DNA of 64,000 nucleotides from Saururus chinensis. Lineage: Eukaryota; Streptophyta; Magnoliopsida; Piperales; Saururaceae. The stretch spans positions 29,928,756 to 29,992,755 of the forward strand of contig CP141147.1 in assembly GCA_035235625.1 (NCBI GenBank). Reading direction: 5' to 3'. A program made the translations under genes and the position numbers. Under the pieces are notes generated by a model. It was not told the origin of the DNA. It worked only from the letters and a program-made list of their open reading frames with translations, and did not search any database. Shown piece by piece: positions 1-10,560 of this stretch. Positions within the stretch are counted from its first letter, which is position 1. Each line of letters opens with the position of its first letter.

Positions 1-93
1 TCATCGGTTCGCAGGCTGGATTTGGGGGTTGCGCGAGCACCAGAGTGGTTGTCGTCGTTGTTGTTGCTGTCGTCGCCATCACCGCTGTCGCCG
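1..93 (-). CDS. Possible partial exon running off the window edge
   Basis: On the minus strand an open frame runs from an upstream in-frame stop near 110 to base 1. It encodes an Asp/Asn/Gly/Ser-rich stretch (SGDSGDGDDSNNNDDNH) followed by SGARATPKSSLRTD. A pyrimidine tract ending in CAG near 94-105 could be a splice acceptor. GC is much higher than in the DNA that follows. I do not recognise the protein. It could equally be a non-coding GAC/AAC repeat; the neighbouring sequence beyond the window would decide. Confidence 0.25.
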
Positions 94-380
94 GAATAAA
101 AAAAGAGGGGGGTTTAATGGAATGGGGGATGCATGAGCAAAATGAAGGGGGAAATGGGGGGGGATGAAGTAAAAAAAACCCACTTTTCACTTCGTTTTTG
201 GGGACAATGAGAAAAAAAGGGGTTTGAATAGCCACGTTCTTCACGAAACTTGCACTAGACACGGATAAAAGAGAAAAAATAAAGTTTTTTTATGTTAACA
301 CTATGATGCATGAGGAACTCGACAGAAACACAAATATGGGATAAATCTGCCTAGGTGCACACAACTTTCTTTACAAATAT

Positions 381-706
381 TGATGACATCAAGGTTAATT
401 AACTTCATAAATCATATCTATATCTATTGTGTTTTCAAGACTAGAACATACTCGTATCCATGTTAGAGTTATTTATGAGAGCTTTCTCTCCCTTGCCCTT
501 TTCTTATTTCCTGCTTGAGATGGAGTGTGCACTGTCTGGTCAGTCTGTTGGGCTGAGAGAAGACATTCTCCTCTAATTTCTTCTTGAGTAACATTTTCCA
601 TTAAACGGTTATAGCGTCTCAATTCTTAACCAATGAAAAATAAGATAATTAATCTTATTATTATTCTAATTATCATGTAGGAACACTTAATTAACTAATG
701 AAATTA
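381..706 (-). repeat. 3' LTR of the copia-type element
   Basis: Direct-repeat partner of 3091-3416, with clear colinear similarity throughout (both contain cccttgcccttttc, gagatgg, tgtgcactg and cattctcctctaatttcttc). It starts TGATGACATC. The inner boundary near 706 is approximate because the ends have diverged. Confidence 0.7.
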
Positions 707-877
707 TGCCTTAAACCTTGACTCCTCTTGTACAAGCATATTAGCCAATTCATTTACATTTCATTTATCTTTCATGGTATTGTAATTAATTTAAAATAAG
801 TCATACTAAGGTGGTAAGGAATTTAAAATAAACTAGACAAGAAAGAACTCATCTACTCATATCTCCAATGACTTAAG

Positions 878-1240
878 CTATGCTGCCAAATTTGTCATCT
901 CAAGAACATGTTCATGCATACCATGAGAACCATCATATTTCAACGTGGTTAGCTTAGCCATGAGAGTCCCTGTTAGGGACTTACCTGCAGACTTAAAGCA
1001 TTCTTCAACTTTATTGAGAAATTCTTTGGCATTTTTTGTTGGATGGAGTGTGGTCTTTGTGTTGTTTGCAATTGCCATTCGCATAAACATAAGGCTTAAC
1101 CTGTTGAACTTTTCTCATGCATTAAATAATATTTTATCTTCAGTGCTACTAGTTGCAATAAGTACAGTAGGTTTTTTAGTTCTAAGAGCTTCATCAAGGT
1201 CCAAAACACCAAGGTTGAATTTGACTTGCTTTTTCTAGTA
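878..1240 (-). pseudogene. Ty1/copia gag remnant
   Basis: One minus-strand frame encodes a protein typical of plant copia Gag. It begins with LDLDEALRTKKPTVLIATSS, then NRLSLMFMRMAI, AKEFLNKVEECFKSAGKSL, GTLMAKLTTLKYDGSHGMHE and HVLEMTNLAA. An in-frame TGA (after KILFNA, about 1129-1131) breaks the frame, and no start codon or zinc knuckle is retained. Family assignment rests on motif recognition; the frame, stop and element context are direct observations. It lies inside 381-3416 on the same strand as the PBS predicts. Confidence 0.65.
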
Positions 1241-1371
1241 TGAAAAATTAAGGTCATGGAGTATAGGAATAGAGAAAGCATGTAAATGCAAAGAAATAGG
1301 AATTGATGCTACAATTAAATATTAATACTCAAAACATTAGTGCTATGAATATGACACAATCAAACACATGG

Positions 1372-1375
<4 letters not shown>

Positions 1376-1430
<55 letters not shown>
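1376..1430. repeat. (TA)n microsatellite
   Basis: About 27 uninterrupted TA units directly abutting a palindromic MITE. The arrays at 1633-1705 and 1918-1938 have the same relation to the second palindrome. Confidence 0.95.
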
Positions 1431-1433
<3 letters not shown>

Positions 1434-1629
1434 TCCCGTTAGTATGAGCCCGGGCACACGCGCGCTTCGCGTGCGCTCGGGCTCATTGGGCATCGGATTT
1501 ACATCCGACGGCCCATCAAACTCACGGGCATTTAACCCGTGAGTTTGATGGGCCGTCGGATGTAAATCCGACGGCACAATGAGCCCAGCGCATGTGGGCG
1601 CGCGTGCGCCCGGGCTCATACTAACTTTT

Positions 1630-1632
<3 letters not shown>
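1431..1632. mobile_element. Palindromic MITE P1 (microsatellite-targeting, Micron-like)
   Basis: A near-perfect 200-bp hairpin. GAGTCCCGTTAGTATGAGCC at the left is mirrored by GGCTCATACTAACTTTTCCC at the right; the arms contain GGATTTACATCCGACGG and its complement around a seven-base loop near 1535. It is flanked on both sides by long TA arrays. There is no coding capacity; short open frames here are read-through of the hairpin. The resemblance to Micron, a rice MITE family reported to sit in TA microsatellites, is from general knowledge. Confidence 0.75.

Positions 1633-1705
<73 letters not shown>
1633..1705. repeat. (TA)n microsatellite between P1 and P2
   Basis: More than 30 TA units linking the two palindromes, so the whole block 1376-1938 is (TA)n-P1-(TA)n-P2-(TA)n. 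Confidence 0.95.
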
Positions 1706-1708
<3 letters not shown>

Positions 1709-1917
1709 TCCCGTTTATATGAGCCCAGGCTCATATATGCCCATGTGAGCCCGGGCTCTATGGGCCGTCAATTTACATCCGGCGGCCCATAATACTCATG
1801 GATTTATAATTCTCATGAACCCATGAGTATTATGGGCCGCCGGATGTAAATCCGATGGCCCATAGAGCCCTGGCTCACATACGTATATATGAGCCCGGGC
1901 TTATATAAATTTTTTCC
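1706..1917. mobile_element. Palindromic MITE P2 (second copy)
   Basis: Same ends as P1 (GAGTCCCGTTTATATGAGCC ... GAGCCCGGGCTTATATAAAT then TTTTTCC) and the same internal mirror (TTACATCCGGCGGCCCATAA and complement). The arms differ from P1 in sequence, so the copies are separate insertions or an old duplication. TA repeats flank both sides. Confidence 0.75.
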
Positions 1918-3090
1918 TATATATATATATATATATATAATGAACAATATAACTTTCATCTACCTTTGGGAATAATCAAATATTATGCTATTCAACTATT
2001 ATGATATTCCTTATCACCATGTAAGAATAATTAGCCAAGTGCACACATTAAGTCAGTTTGCTACCTTTGGGTTGGCGTTCCAATCGAATGAAGAGCACTT
2101 TCAAATTATTCTTCCATAAATCAATGTTAATAGAAAAGTGGTGAACGACCTTTGGGTCAACCATAATATCCCAGTAATCAAAGAATTAAAATTTACTAAA
2201 CTATTCTATCACTAACATAAGAAAAATTATGTTATGATATCATGATATGCATATTTTCTAAATACATTCCAATTGGGCCACTTTGGTGACTACCCAAGTG
2301 TGTCTTAATATCGAAAATTAAGTCATCCAAATAATTTTGCATAACATCATAAGTGAACATTTGCATGTACATAAATAAACATTCAAAACTTAAATCTTAT
2401 TTATAATCATTTCATAATGCGCAAACAAAAGCAAAACTAATAATAATAAATAAGTTAAGCATACAAAATAACCCCTTTTATTTTTTTATTTTTTTATACG
2501 TAAGTACGCAGAACCATTAGTCACACACAAATGAACCAGACTTATGGGTACGAGCAAACTGGTCGTGCCTATTCACATGCTTTTGGTTGCACATTAGCAC
2601 GCGGGCCAACTTATTTGTCAAAGACACGCGTCCATGAGACATGCATCTAGTTGTCACATGCATTTGCTTGTGTGTTGTTGTATGGGTTTCGTCAATCCAG
2701 TGATAGCTTTATTATGAGTTTTGATGGTTTGGCTTAAGGTCAATCCAATGATCAACCCACAAACTCATCAGTCCAATTATTAACCCACTTCATCTTCTTC
2801 ATTCGACTCGACATACAAAAGCATAAAACTAAAATGAACCAGAGAACAAAGACCTCTGTTTCTCAGTCTCTAAGACACCAATCATCACAAAACTCCAGAA
2901 ATCCTTCTGTTAGATCAAGATGAAAAGAAGGGTATTTTTCATTTTCAATCAAAAAATTGCAACTTCCATAAATCATCCAAAAATGGCAAAAAATTCATAA
3001 AATTTCCAACTTTCATGCTATGAACTATTGAATCCATCAGCTACCATTTGAATGCATTAATATTTTTAAACTCCAGACTCTGATACCATT

Positions 3091-3416
3091 TGATGGCATT
3101 AAGGTTGAATAACATCATAAATCATATTTACATTTACTACCTGTATCCATGTTTGACTGATGAAGTATCTTAGGAGAGGTTTATCTCCCTTGCCCTTTTC
3201 CTAATGACGATTTCCTACTTGAGATGGTGTGTGCACTGTTTGGTTAGTCCGTTGGGTGAAGAGAGCACATTCTCCTCTAATTTCTTCTTAAGTAACCACT
3301 TTCATCAAGTGGTTATAACATCTCAATTCTTAACCAATGAGAAACATGATAATTAATCTTGTTATTATCATAATTATCATGTAGGACTACTTAATTAACC
3401 AATGGAATTACTTACA
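3091..3416 (-). repeat. 5' LTR of the copia-type element
   Basis: Starts TGATGGCATT and ends CTTACA in plus orientation, so it has TG...CA ends. The minus-strand primer-binding site follows directly at 3074-3090. Partner of 381-706. Confidence 0.7.
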
Positions 3417-3689
3417 AATAAATCATACACTAATAATAACACGATTGAGAAAAACAGGGAGAGAAAAGTTTCTCTTCTTCTATTGATGATAAATTTAAAA
3501 AAATTAAAAAAACTACCAAAGGATTATTGGGTGGTTTTAATAATATATACAAACAAGCCTTGATGACATAACTTGTAAAAACCGACATGCAATAGCCAAT
3601 TAGAATGTTTCCTAGTAAACATGAAAGTATTAAATAAAGGAAGTTGATTAAAATACACTCCTTATGCAAGCCACAATTTGGTGTGAATT

Positions 3690-4960
3690 CATCTTGCACC
3701 AAAGTCTTAACTGGACTTGGTCCTAGGCCCTTTCTAATCTTGCACTTGCATAAAGTCTAGCATTATATGGACTGCATTTTCCTCAACTCGTCATCAAATT
3801 CAGTTTATTGTCTTCCAATGAAGCACCAAGATATGAATGAGGTGATTATTGACGTTGAACATGTCGGATGTTCGGATGTGGCTAGGTAGCTTGAAACAAT
3901 AAGGATTCAAGTTATTCTTCCCAATGATCTCTAGTAGGTCAATCTTTCTATTATACAACTTGTTGTACTCACCAATAAAAAAACATGTCTTTAGTCAAAA
4001 CAATTCATACATCAGTGTTGAATTGAATGGTTCTAGAAAAAATGATTTGTTGTACTTCAAATTAAAGATTTGGTCTATTCAAATCACATGTAATAGCTTT
4101 ATATTTTACACTAGAAATATGCAACTTCTTAGTTTGAGCATGAATAACATGTAAGTGAACAATAAAATTCTCTATCTTACCACTGCAATGCTTCAAATCT
4201 GGTATAGGTGCCAAATTGAATTGTGTATGCAACTTATAGCAATAGTAAATTGACTAAACTATATACTCTAATAAGCAAATTTAGCCTTATACAAGTGTTG
4301 ATCTCAAGACATCAAATTAGTACCTACATAACTTCTTAACAAATTAATTACTTACCCTGAGACTTGTTAACCACCTCTATTTGACCGTCCATCTTGGGGT
4401 GATATGCACTAGTAAAATCCAATGAAGTATGTGCTAACCACGATACTAAAAACACAAAATGACTTAAAATTTTACTATCTTAATTAGAAAAATAATTTAA
4501 GCAACTAATGAATTTCCCAGAGGAATGAGAAATTAACACAAGTGACATTTATAGTCTTCATATAAGCCACAAAATGAGTCTATCTTAGAAAATTTGTCAA
4601 TAATTACAAAGATAACATCTATACCTTGATGCGTACATGGCAATCCTAGAACAAAATTTATGTTAATATCAACCAAAGTTTGCTTAGTGATAGAAAGTGA
4701 CATGTATAGACTCGCATTAGTAGTTTTTCCCTTGGCAACATGAAATGTCTGACATCTACCATATCATGAAAATTATGTGAGTTACATAATCAACACTATA
4801 GATAAATGTCATCAAAATAAGCCACCACAAAACTTGTAATAAAAGTGCGGAAGAGCTTGATTTATCTCCCTCATAAATATACTTGAGGCATTAAATAATC
4901 CAAATGGCATAACATGCCACTTATATAAACTCTCTTGTTTTTTATTAGGAAATGTATCTC
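3690..4960 (-). pseudogene. Ty3/gypsy polyprotein relic (RT and integrase pieces)
   Basis: Minus-strand fragments in the expected pol order. Near 4860-4940 the reading SLYKWHVMPFGLFNA corresponds to the reverse-transcriptase segment containing MPFGL-NA. Near 4560-4690 VDININFVLGLPCTHQGIDV followed by FVIIDKFSKI matches the integrase core. Near 4375-4425 DFTSAYHPKMDGQIEVVNKS matches the integrase SAYHPQTDGQTE region. Frames shift and stops intervene, so it is dead. No LTRs could be paired around it. Family-level assignment is confident; exact limits are not. Confidence 0.65.
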
Positions 4961-6413
4961 ACGCCTCAATTTTGTAAACAGATTGTTTAAGGAAGTGTAG
5001 AATTCTCAAAGATAACGAGGATTTATGTAGCAAGGGGCTATTTGGGGAGGGATTGATGGGAGAATTGCTATCATGAATTTACGGATCATGTGTTTGTAAG
5101 AACATATATGACCATATGTATTGTATTTATTTATTTTAGTTATTAAAACAATGTCCAATTGATATGTAATTTGAGTCACAGGGTAGATTGGTTACTTCAC
5201 AAGATTACTTGATAAAGATGAAATAGATCAAAAAACTTAGAAGTGTTTTAACAAGTAATAACATATAGACACATTATATACACACATTTGGGATAATGAG
5301 ATTATTATATTAGAGCGTGATAAAGTATTGGAGACTTTTGAACGAAACTATGTTTTTGTTCATCAACAATTGATTGCACATGATTACCCGATCAATTAGC
5401 CTTAAATGTTTTTCACAAGAATATGTTCCAGAACTTTGAACAATTGAAAGCTAAGTGGTGAAATCAATTGAAAGGAGTCTAGTAACCTGAACAATTGATT
5501 AGCATACCAAAACAATAGATTAGAAAATACTCTAGAATAGTGAAAGTTCAATAATTTTCTCAAAGGATCAATTGATTGCACTTTTGTGTTCAAATAGAAC
5601 ATGGAATGATCGATTGATATCTTGCACATTTACTTGTTTTAATTTATATTGGGAATAATTTCTTTCTAAGTATAACTCTAAAGCCCTAGTTGAGACTATT
5701 TAAGGACCTTATTGTAACAAATTGAACCTAAGGGAAGGAAATTTTTTATAGGAAAAAGTTAAAGCAACTTTGCTTAATGACTTCCTACACCTTTGATCAA
5801 ATTGAGATAAAATAAATTAACATATGAAAATGTTATTTCCTAAACATTTTATGAATAGGGGTGCATGAAGTAAGCTCGACTCGGCTCGACTTGCGTTCGA
5901 ACTCAAACTCGAAGTTGGTCAAGCGAAGGCCAAATATACTTGTGTTCGGCTCAGAACAACTCTGCTCGAAATTCGATAAAAACTAATTCACATTAAGTAT
6001 ATTATTTTTTTAAATCCACACATACATATATTATACATTATATATAGATTTCATGTCTACCAAGTTTTAACTCTTTCTATAAAATATATCATTTTTACTT
6101 TTTTCATGTACAATTTACATGAGGTTTTTTGTTAGAATTACAAAATGTCTTAAGAGATCTAGAACCATTTTTTTATGAAAATTTACTCTCTATCATGTAT
6201 TAATAGTCTAAACTAGAAAATCAAAATCAATAAAGACTAGTTCATTTGATTTTCTAATCTAACACATGGACCACTTACTAACCATGTTTGTTTTAGTGAT
6301 TTTTCTCTAAATACCTTTGGGTCACCAATTAAAAAACTAAGCAATGATCACAAGGCATAGCAACTCAACTCAAACTTGATTCGAGCTCGACTTGAACTTG
6401 AAATTGAAGTTTC
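4961..6413. other. AT-rich stretch, no gene seen
   Basis: No convincing coding frame. 5330-5640 is rich in the word caattgatt, which recurs at 57060-57240. 5860-5960 carries a run of gctcgactcggctcg-like words also seen at 6360-6420, 13795-13915, 14330-14440, 20200-20360 and 61640-61800, probably ends of a dispersed hAT-type MITE family. Confidence 0.5.
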
Positions 6414-7112
6414 AAGCTCAATGTCCTTCTTGATGCTTTTCCCTTCAAGCTTAATCTTTTTCTTCGTCACTAGTATACAACCACAAATCAAAACTTTTTT
6501 TGATTGCGTTGTTGAAACTCTTCAAAGTCTCTTCTTGAATAAGTCTCCAGCAAATCTTTTCCGTGTTATGATGTGTGTGTCATGAAACTCTCTTTAATTC
6601 ATAAGTAGGGGTGTTAATGAGCTGAGTATCGTTGAGCTTTAGAGTGTTCAAACCACAAATCAAAACTTTTTTTGATTGCGTTGTTGAAACTCTTCAAAGT
6701 CTCTTCTTGAATAAGTCTCCAGCAAATCTTTTTCGTGTTATGATGTGTGTGTCATGAAACTCTCTTTAATTCATAAGCAGGGGTGTTAATGAGCTGAGTA
6801 TCGTTGAGCTTTAGAGTGTTCAAGCTTGAACACTCTAAAGCAAGTGTTTCTCCAGTCCTTACCAGAGGATAGCTTGAACTTGAGCTTGAACACTCTAAAG
6901 CTCGACGATACTCAACTCATTAATACTCCTACTTATGAATTAAAGAGAGTTTCATGGCACACACATCATAACACAGAAAGGATTTGTTGGAGACTAATTC
7001 AAGAAGAGACTTTGAAGAGTTTCAACAACACAATCAAAAAGAGTTTTGATTTGTGGTTGTATACTAGTAAAGAAAAAAAGATTAAGCTTGAAGGGAAAAG
7101 CATCAAGAAGGA
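6414..7112. repeat. Inverted repeat with a tandemly duplicated left arm
   Basis: 6480-6651 and 6652-6823 are a near-identical direct duplication (172-bp unit). The left arm 6414-6650 recurs in reverse complement at about 6885-7112, from the cttgaacactctaaagctc word through tgatttgtggttgtatacta to atcaagaaggacat. A short spacer with two further cttgaacactctaaag words separates the arms. The open frames at 6376-6585, 6826-7125 and 6994-7260 are this repeat read on both strands and are not annotated as genes. Confidence 0.8.
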
Positions 7113-7856
7113 CATCGGTGGCTAACAAACAACTGGAGAAAGGACTTCTAGTATGTTTAGGGTTGGCAGTTTGAGTCTTGTAAGTTATAAAATTTATAAT
7201 AAATTGATTTAGCCAAAGGGACAAATTGACTATGGTGTTTTTCCCGATTTGGGTTTTCACGTAAAAATTATTTGTGTTGCTTTGTATGATTGCATGTCAG
7301 GTTTTGCGCTTATTTTTCGCCATAATTTCATACACATCAAGGCCACAACTTTTAGTTCTTTATATTAGTTAGGTATTTAGACCAGAGGCAATGTCGTGAC
7401 CCCTTAACATATTGAAGGATATTTAACTCTCACTTTGTTCATCTACATTTATGCAATTGCGATTTTTTCTCATATTGCCATATTTAGGCCCCAAATCTGA
7501 CTCCTTTGGTTAGAAAATTTCTCATGAAATTTATTCTTTTAATAATATAAATTTGGGATGAGAAGTCCATGAATAAGATATTTTCAATTAATCTTCTCAA
7601 GGGGAGATCGTTCAAAAAAATAGGAATCATGGGGAGGTTGTCAGTCATTGCAAATTTTATTTACCTTTGAAAAAAAGTGTTGATAACCCTACGCTAATTT
7701 TTATCCAAAAAAACTTTACACCAAGTTTTGATTAGATGAAGAAAGTGGGCTTTACATGATAATAAGAGGATCCACTTCTTTGTCCAATTAAAATTGGTGT
7801 AAGGTTTTGTTAGACAAAAAATGTAAGAAAATCATCATCTTTAGAGAAAGAAAAAT

Positions 7857-7995
7857 GATATTCTTACTTCGTTTTCTCTACACCAAAATATTACTTTAAC
7901 CTTAGATTATACTGAAAAAAGTGGAAACCCACCTTACCCTATCCTACCAAAGGCTGGAGTAAAATTTTGATGTGGAAAAGTGGAATAAGAATATC
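7857..7995. mobile_element. Short TIR element (MITE), 139 bp
   Basis: Terminal inverted repeats of about 32 bp: gatattcttacttcgttttc at the left against gatattcttattccactttt read on the complement from the right end. The interior is non-coding. A related element with acaccaagttttgatt / aaaattggtgtaag arms lies just upstream (about 7676-7840), and relatives occur near 17845-17985, 18500-18790 and 18938-19080. Confidence 0.6.
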
Positions 7996-8687
7996 AACAT
8001 CCTTAAAAAAGTCATATTGAAAAAACTCATAGTTGGATTTTCTAGTAGTACATCCCTATCCAAACAAGCCATGTTTCTAGAAGGTATCACATGAAATTGG
8101 AAGGCATTTAACGTAAGATCAGGTAAAAAACTATATCCTTATAAGGGTTGCTAATCTTATCGAGATCATTGCATGCCCTATGTATCCTCATCAAGGGTTT
8201 ACCACAAATTGGGCATGGGCCTCACCTAGCTGTGCACACTCATGGCCCAAATGAGTCATTGGCTTAAGATCTTCAACTTGAACCTCCGTTAGCAGAGGGT
8301 GACTTGAACTCCCTAGATAGTTTGGCCCATGATTATTTATTACTTCATTCGTCCTATTTTAACAATCTATCAAGACATAAAATATTATTTTTCATATTTT
8401 AACTTAATATTCTCTTCATCTCACATTAATAGTTTCATTTGATTTTTAAAAATGAATTAATTTAACTTTATTTTAAAATAAACTAAAATAAATGAATTAA
8501 AATTAGTTTATTTTTAAAAATTAATCTAAACTATTAATGTGATATGAAAAACATATCCTATTTGGTTATTTAAAATAAACACTTTAAAAAACCAAATAAG
8601 ATATTTAGTTTGTGATTGAAAAGGCAGTATTCATAAGGATACTATTTCATAACAAATGTAATTCATATGCTATTTTAAAAATATATA

Positions 8688-8881
8688 CTTCCTCTATCTC
8701 ATATTAATAGCTATATTTAAAAAAATAGTGATTTTTATTAAATGATAAAACTCGTATCTAAGAGAAAGAAAAATAAACTTATAATACTCTTTTTTAAGTA
8801 TTAACTATTTAAATTGAACAAAATGAACCTATTAATATAGAATAATTTTTTTATTAAATAATTATTAATATAAAATAGGAG
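8688..8881. mobile_element. Stowaway-like MITE M2
   Basis: TA-flanked element starting CTTCCTCTATCTCATATTAA and ending ATAAAATAGGAG. The ends are degenerate forms of the CTCCCTCCGTCC terminus of Stowaway (Tc1/mariner) MITEs, and the interior matches M3, M4, M5 and M6. Confidence 0.55.
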
Positions 8882-10394
8882 TATTAATTTATATTAAAAA
8901 AATTCAAGCATTCTATGTTCCAAGCGGAGCCTTGACCAAAGCCAGGTGGGCTCATCTCTCTCTCTAAATAAAATGTCTCATGATCACATCCTTTTTTTCC
9001 CTTTTTTTCCTACATAATGCATCGTGATAAGAAGCCCCCATAATTGAAGACACTCCCACAAGCCATCCCTTGTCTTTACATGTCCATATTATGATTAAGC
9101 AGCACATCATTTTGTTGATCATGTCCAGCAGTCTCTCCAACGTGCCATTGTCGTTCATCCCACGGCAGCCCATATGCTATTTGTTCAAAAAATTCATCAT
9201 TCAATCAACCAATCCACCCATTTCTATTCAATTGACAAAATGTTCTCTTGACCCGCTATGTGACTCCCTATGATGTTCGGAGCAATGAAAACAACCAAGG
9301 GGGGCCATTTAGTTGTAAATCTATGGCGGAGAGGGGCACTTGGTCCCACTGAGACGGATAAATTAAAGTGTCATATGGTCTCACCTAATAATCTAGCATT
9401 GAAAGTGTTGTAGTTTGCGTCTAAAGTGGCAATTATCTTTTCTAGGCAAAGCGTCTAGATGCTGCTAACCGGCCATACATTTTTGGCTCTAAAGATCTAT
9501 ACCCACCATTTCTTAATCCACAGCTTTGGCCGCAAAGCACTTTTACTCCTCCTTCTCTTTTGCTTTATCTGTCTAGATCATAGAAACAAGGCTGTTGGGT
9601 AAGAGAATGGTCATGTTCTTCTCTTCTGGTAACAGCCAAGCACGAATGTTTTTTGAAAAATATGGACCTCATAAAAGGTAAAAATACAAAAATAGGTAAG
9701 AAAATCCAAATTTATAAAAATAAACTGAGCACACCATGAAATGCCCAAATGCCCATACACGGTAAGTTTTTATGTGAAGCATACTTTTTAACTAAAAGTA
9801 GGCAATTGCCAAGTTTTGTATCTTAGTTGACTATACAATAGTATACGTGAAATATATTGTTTAACTAAAAGTGAGCAACTGCCAACTGTAAGTTTCCTAT
9901 TGTGTAGTCGATTACACGATAGTATATGTGAAACATATTTTCCAATTGAAAGTTAAAAATTGCCAACTGTAAATTTCATGTTGTGTAGTTAATTACACAA
10001 TAATATTTCCTCTCATGTAGTCAATTACACTAAAGTATTTTCTAAAGTATTTAGTATTTCCTATTATGTAGATGATTATATGATAATATTTCCTATCAAG
10101 TTGTTGATATTCTTCAACCAAGATAATACGATATGCACTTATAAATTCTACACCTATTATTATAATAATATTTCAAATGACAAAGCTTGTATAAAGCATA
10201 TTCAATATTCCTCTTAATATTTGCTAAGATATCACTAGGAACAATAAAAAAAGTTAAGTATTTATTATTAGAGCTGAATTTATGCAATTCAAAATTTTTA
10301 CATAACTCGAGGACCGTGATTGCCATCTTATTCTGTCTTTCTGCTCACATCGACAATATATGGCTTCTACTTCATTTTCTTTTGCAATTGTGAG
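8882..10394. other. Non-coding stretch
   Basis: No gene recognised. 9740-10100 contains three or four diverged copies of a unit with gccaactgtaa, tgtgtagt and attacac...atagta words (about 60-90 bp each), a decayed tandem array. The open frames here lack family features. Confidence 0.4.
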
Positions 10395-10560
10395 GTGAAT
10401 GAAGCCACTGTCATGGATGTATACGAGGACAAGCAAGTTGGCATCTAGTAAATCTAGGCCGCAATGGGGCCAGTAGAGCCGAAGCCTGACATTGTAGGCC
10501 GGGTTGTAGGTGACGTCCTTGTAGAAGGCCCGGATGGTGGTGGTGGCGGCTAGGGGATCG
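10395..10560 (-). pseudogene. Carboxylesterase (CXE, alpha/beta-hydrolase)-like N-terminal fragment
   Basis: Minus-strand reading DPLAATTTIRAFYKDVTYNP, then NVRLRLYWP, then LLVLVYIHDSGFIH. This resembles the N-terminal part of plant CXE/GID1-type carboxylesterases, where a SKDV-x(5)-N-(L/V)-RLY-P segment precedes PVLVYIHGGGF. The oxyanion-hole HGGG is replaced by HDSG, and no Gly-x-Ser-x-Gly nucleophile or downstream hydrolase core follows. It is GC-rich against AT-rich flanks. It could be a captured gene fragment or a coincidental similarity; a protein search would decide. Confidence 0.4.

Larger units (their letters stand above)
381..3416 (-). mobile_element. Non-autonomous Ty1/copia-type LTR retrotransposon (gag remnant only)
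   Basis: Two direct repeats of about 325 bp lie at 381-706 and 3091-3416; the outer one reads TG...CA. Just inside the right repeat, on the minus strand at about 3074-3090, is TGGTATCAGAGTCTGGAG, matching the usual plant copia primer-binding site for initiator tRNA-Met. The element therefore reads right to left: 5' LTR 3091-3416, PBS, gag remnant (878-1240), 3' LTR 381-706. The flanking 5-mers are aatat (376-380) and aataa (3417-3421), a 4/5 match expected of an old target-site duplication. No protease, integrase or reverse transcriptase was seen in the interior, which also holds two palindromic MITEs in TA repeats. Confidence 0.75.

Noticed and set aside
1303..1619. Open frames on both strands over the TA array and palindrome
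   Set aside because: They encode YIYIYI repeats and mirror-image read-through of a hairpin, not a protein.
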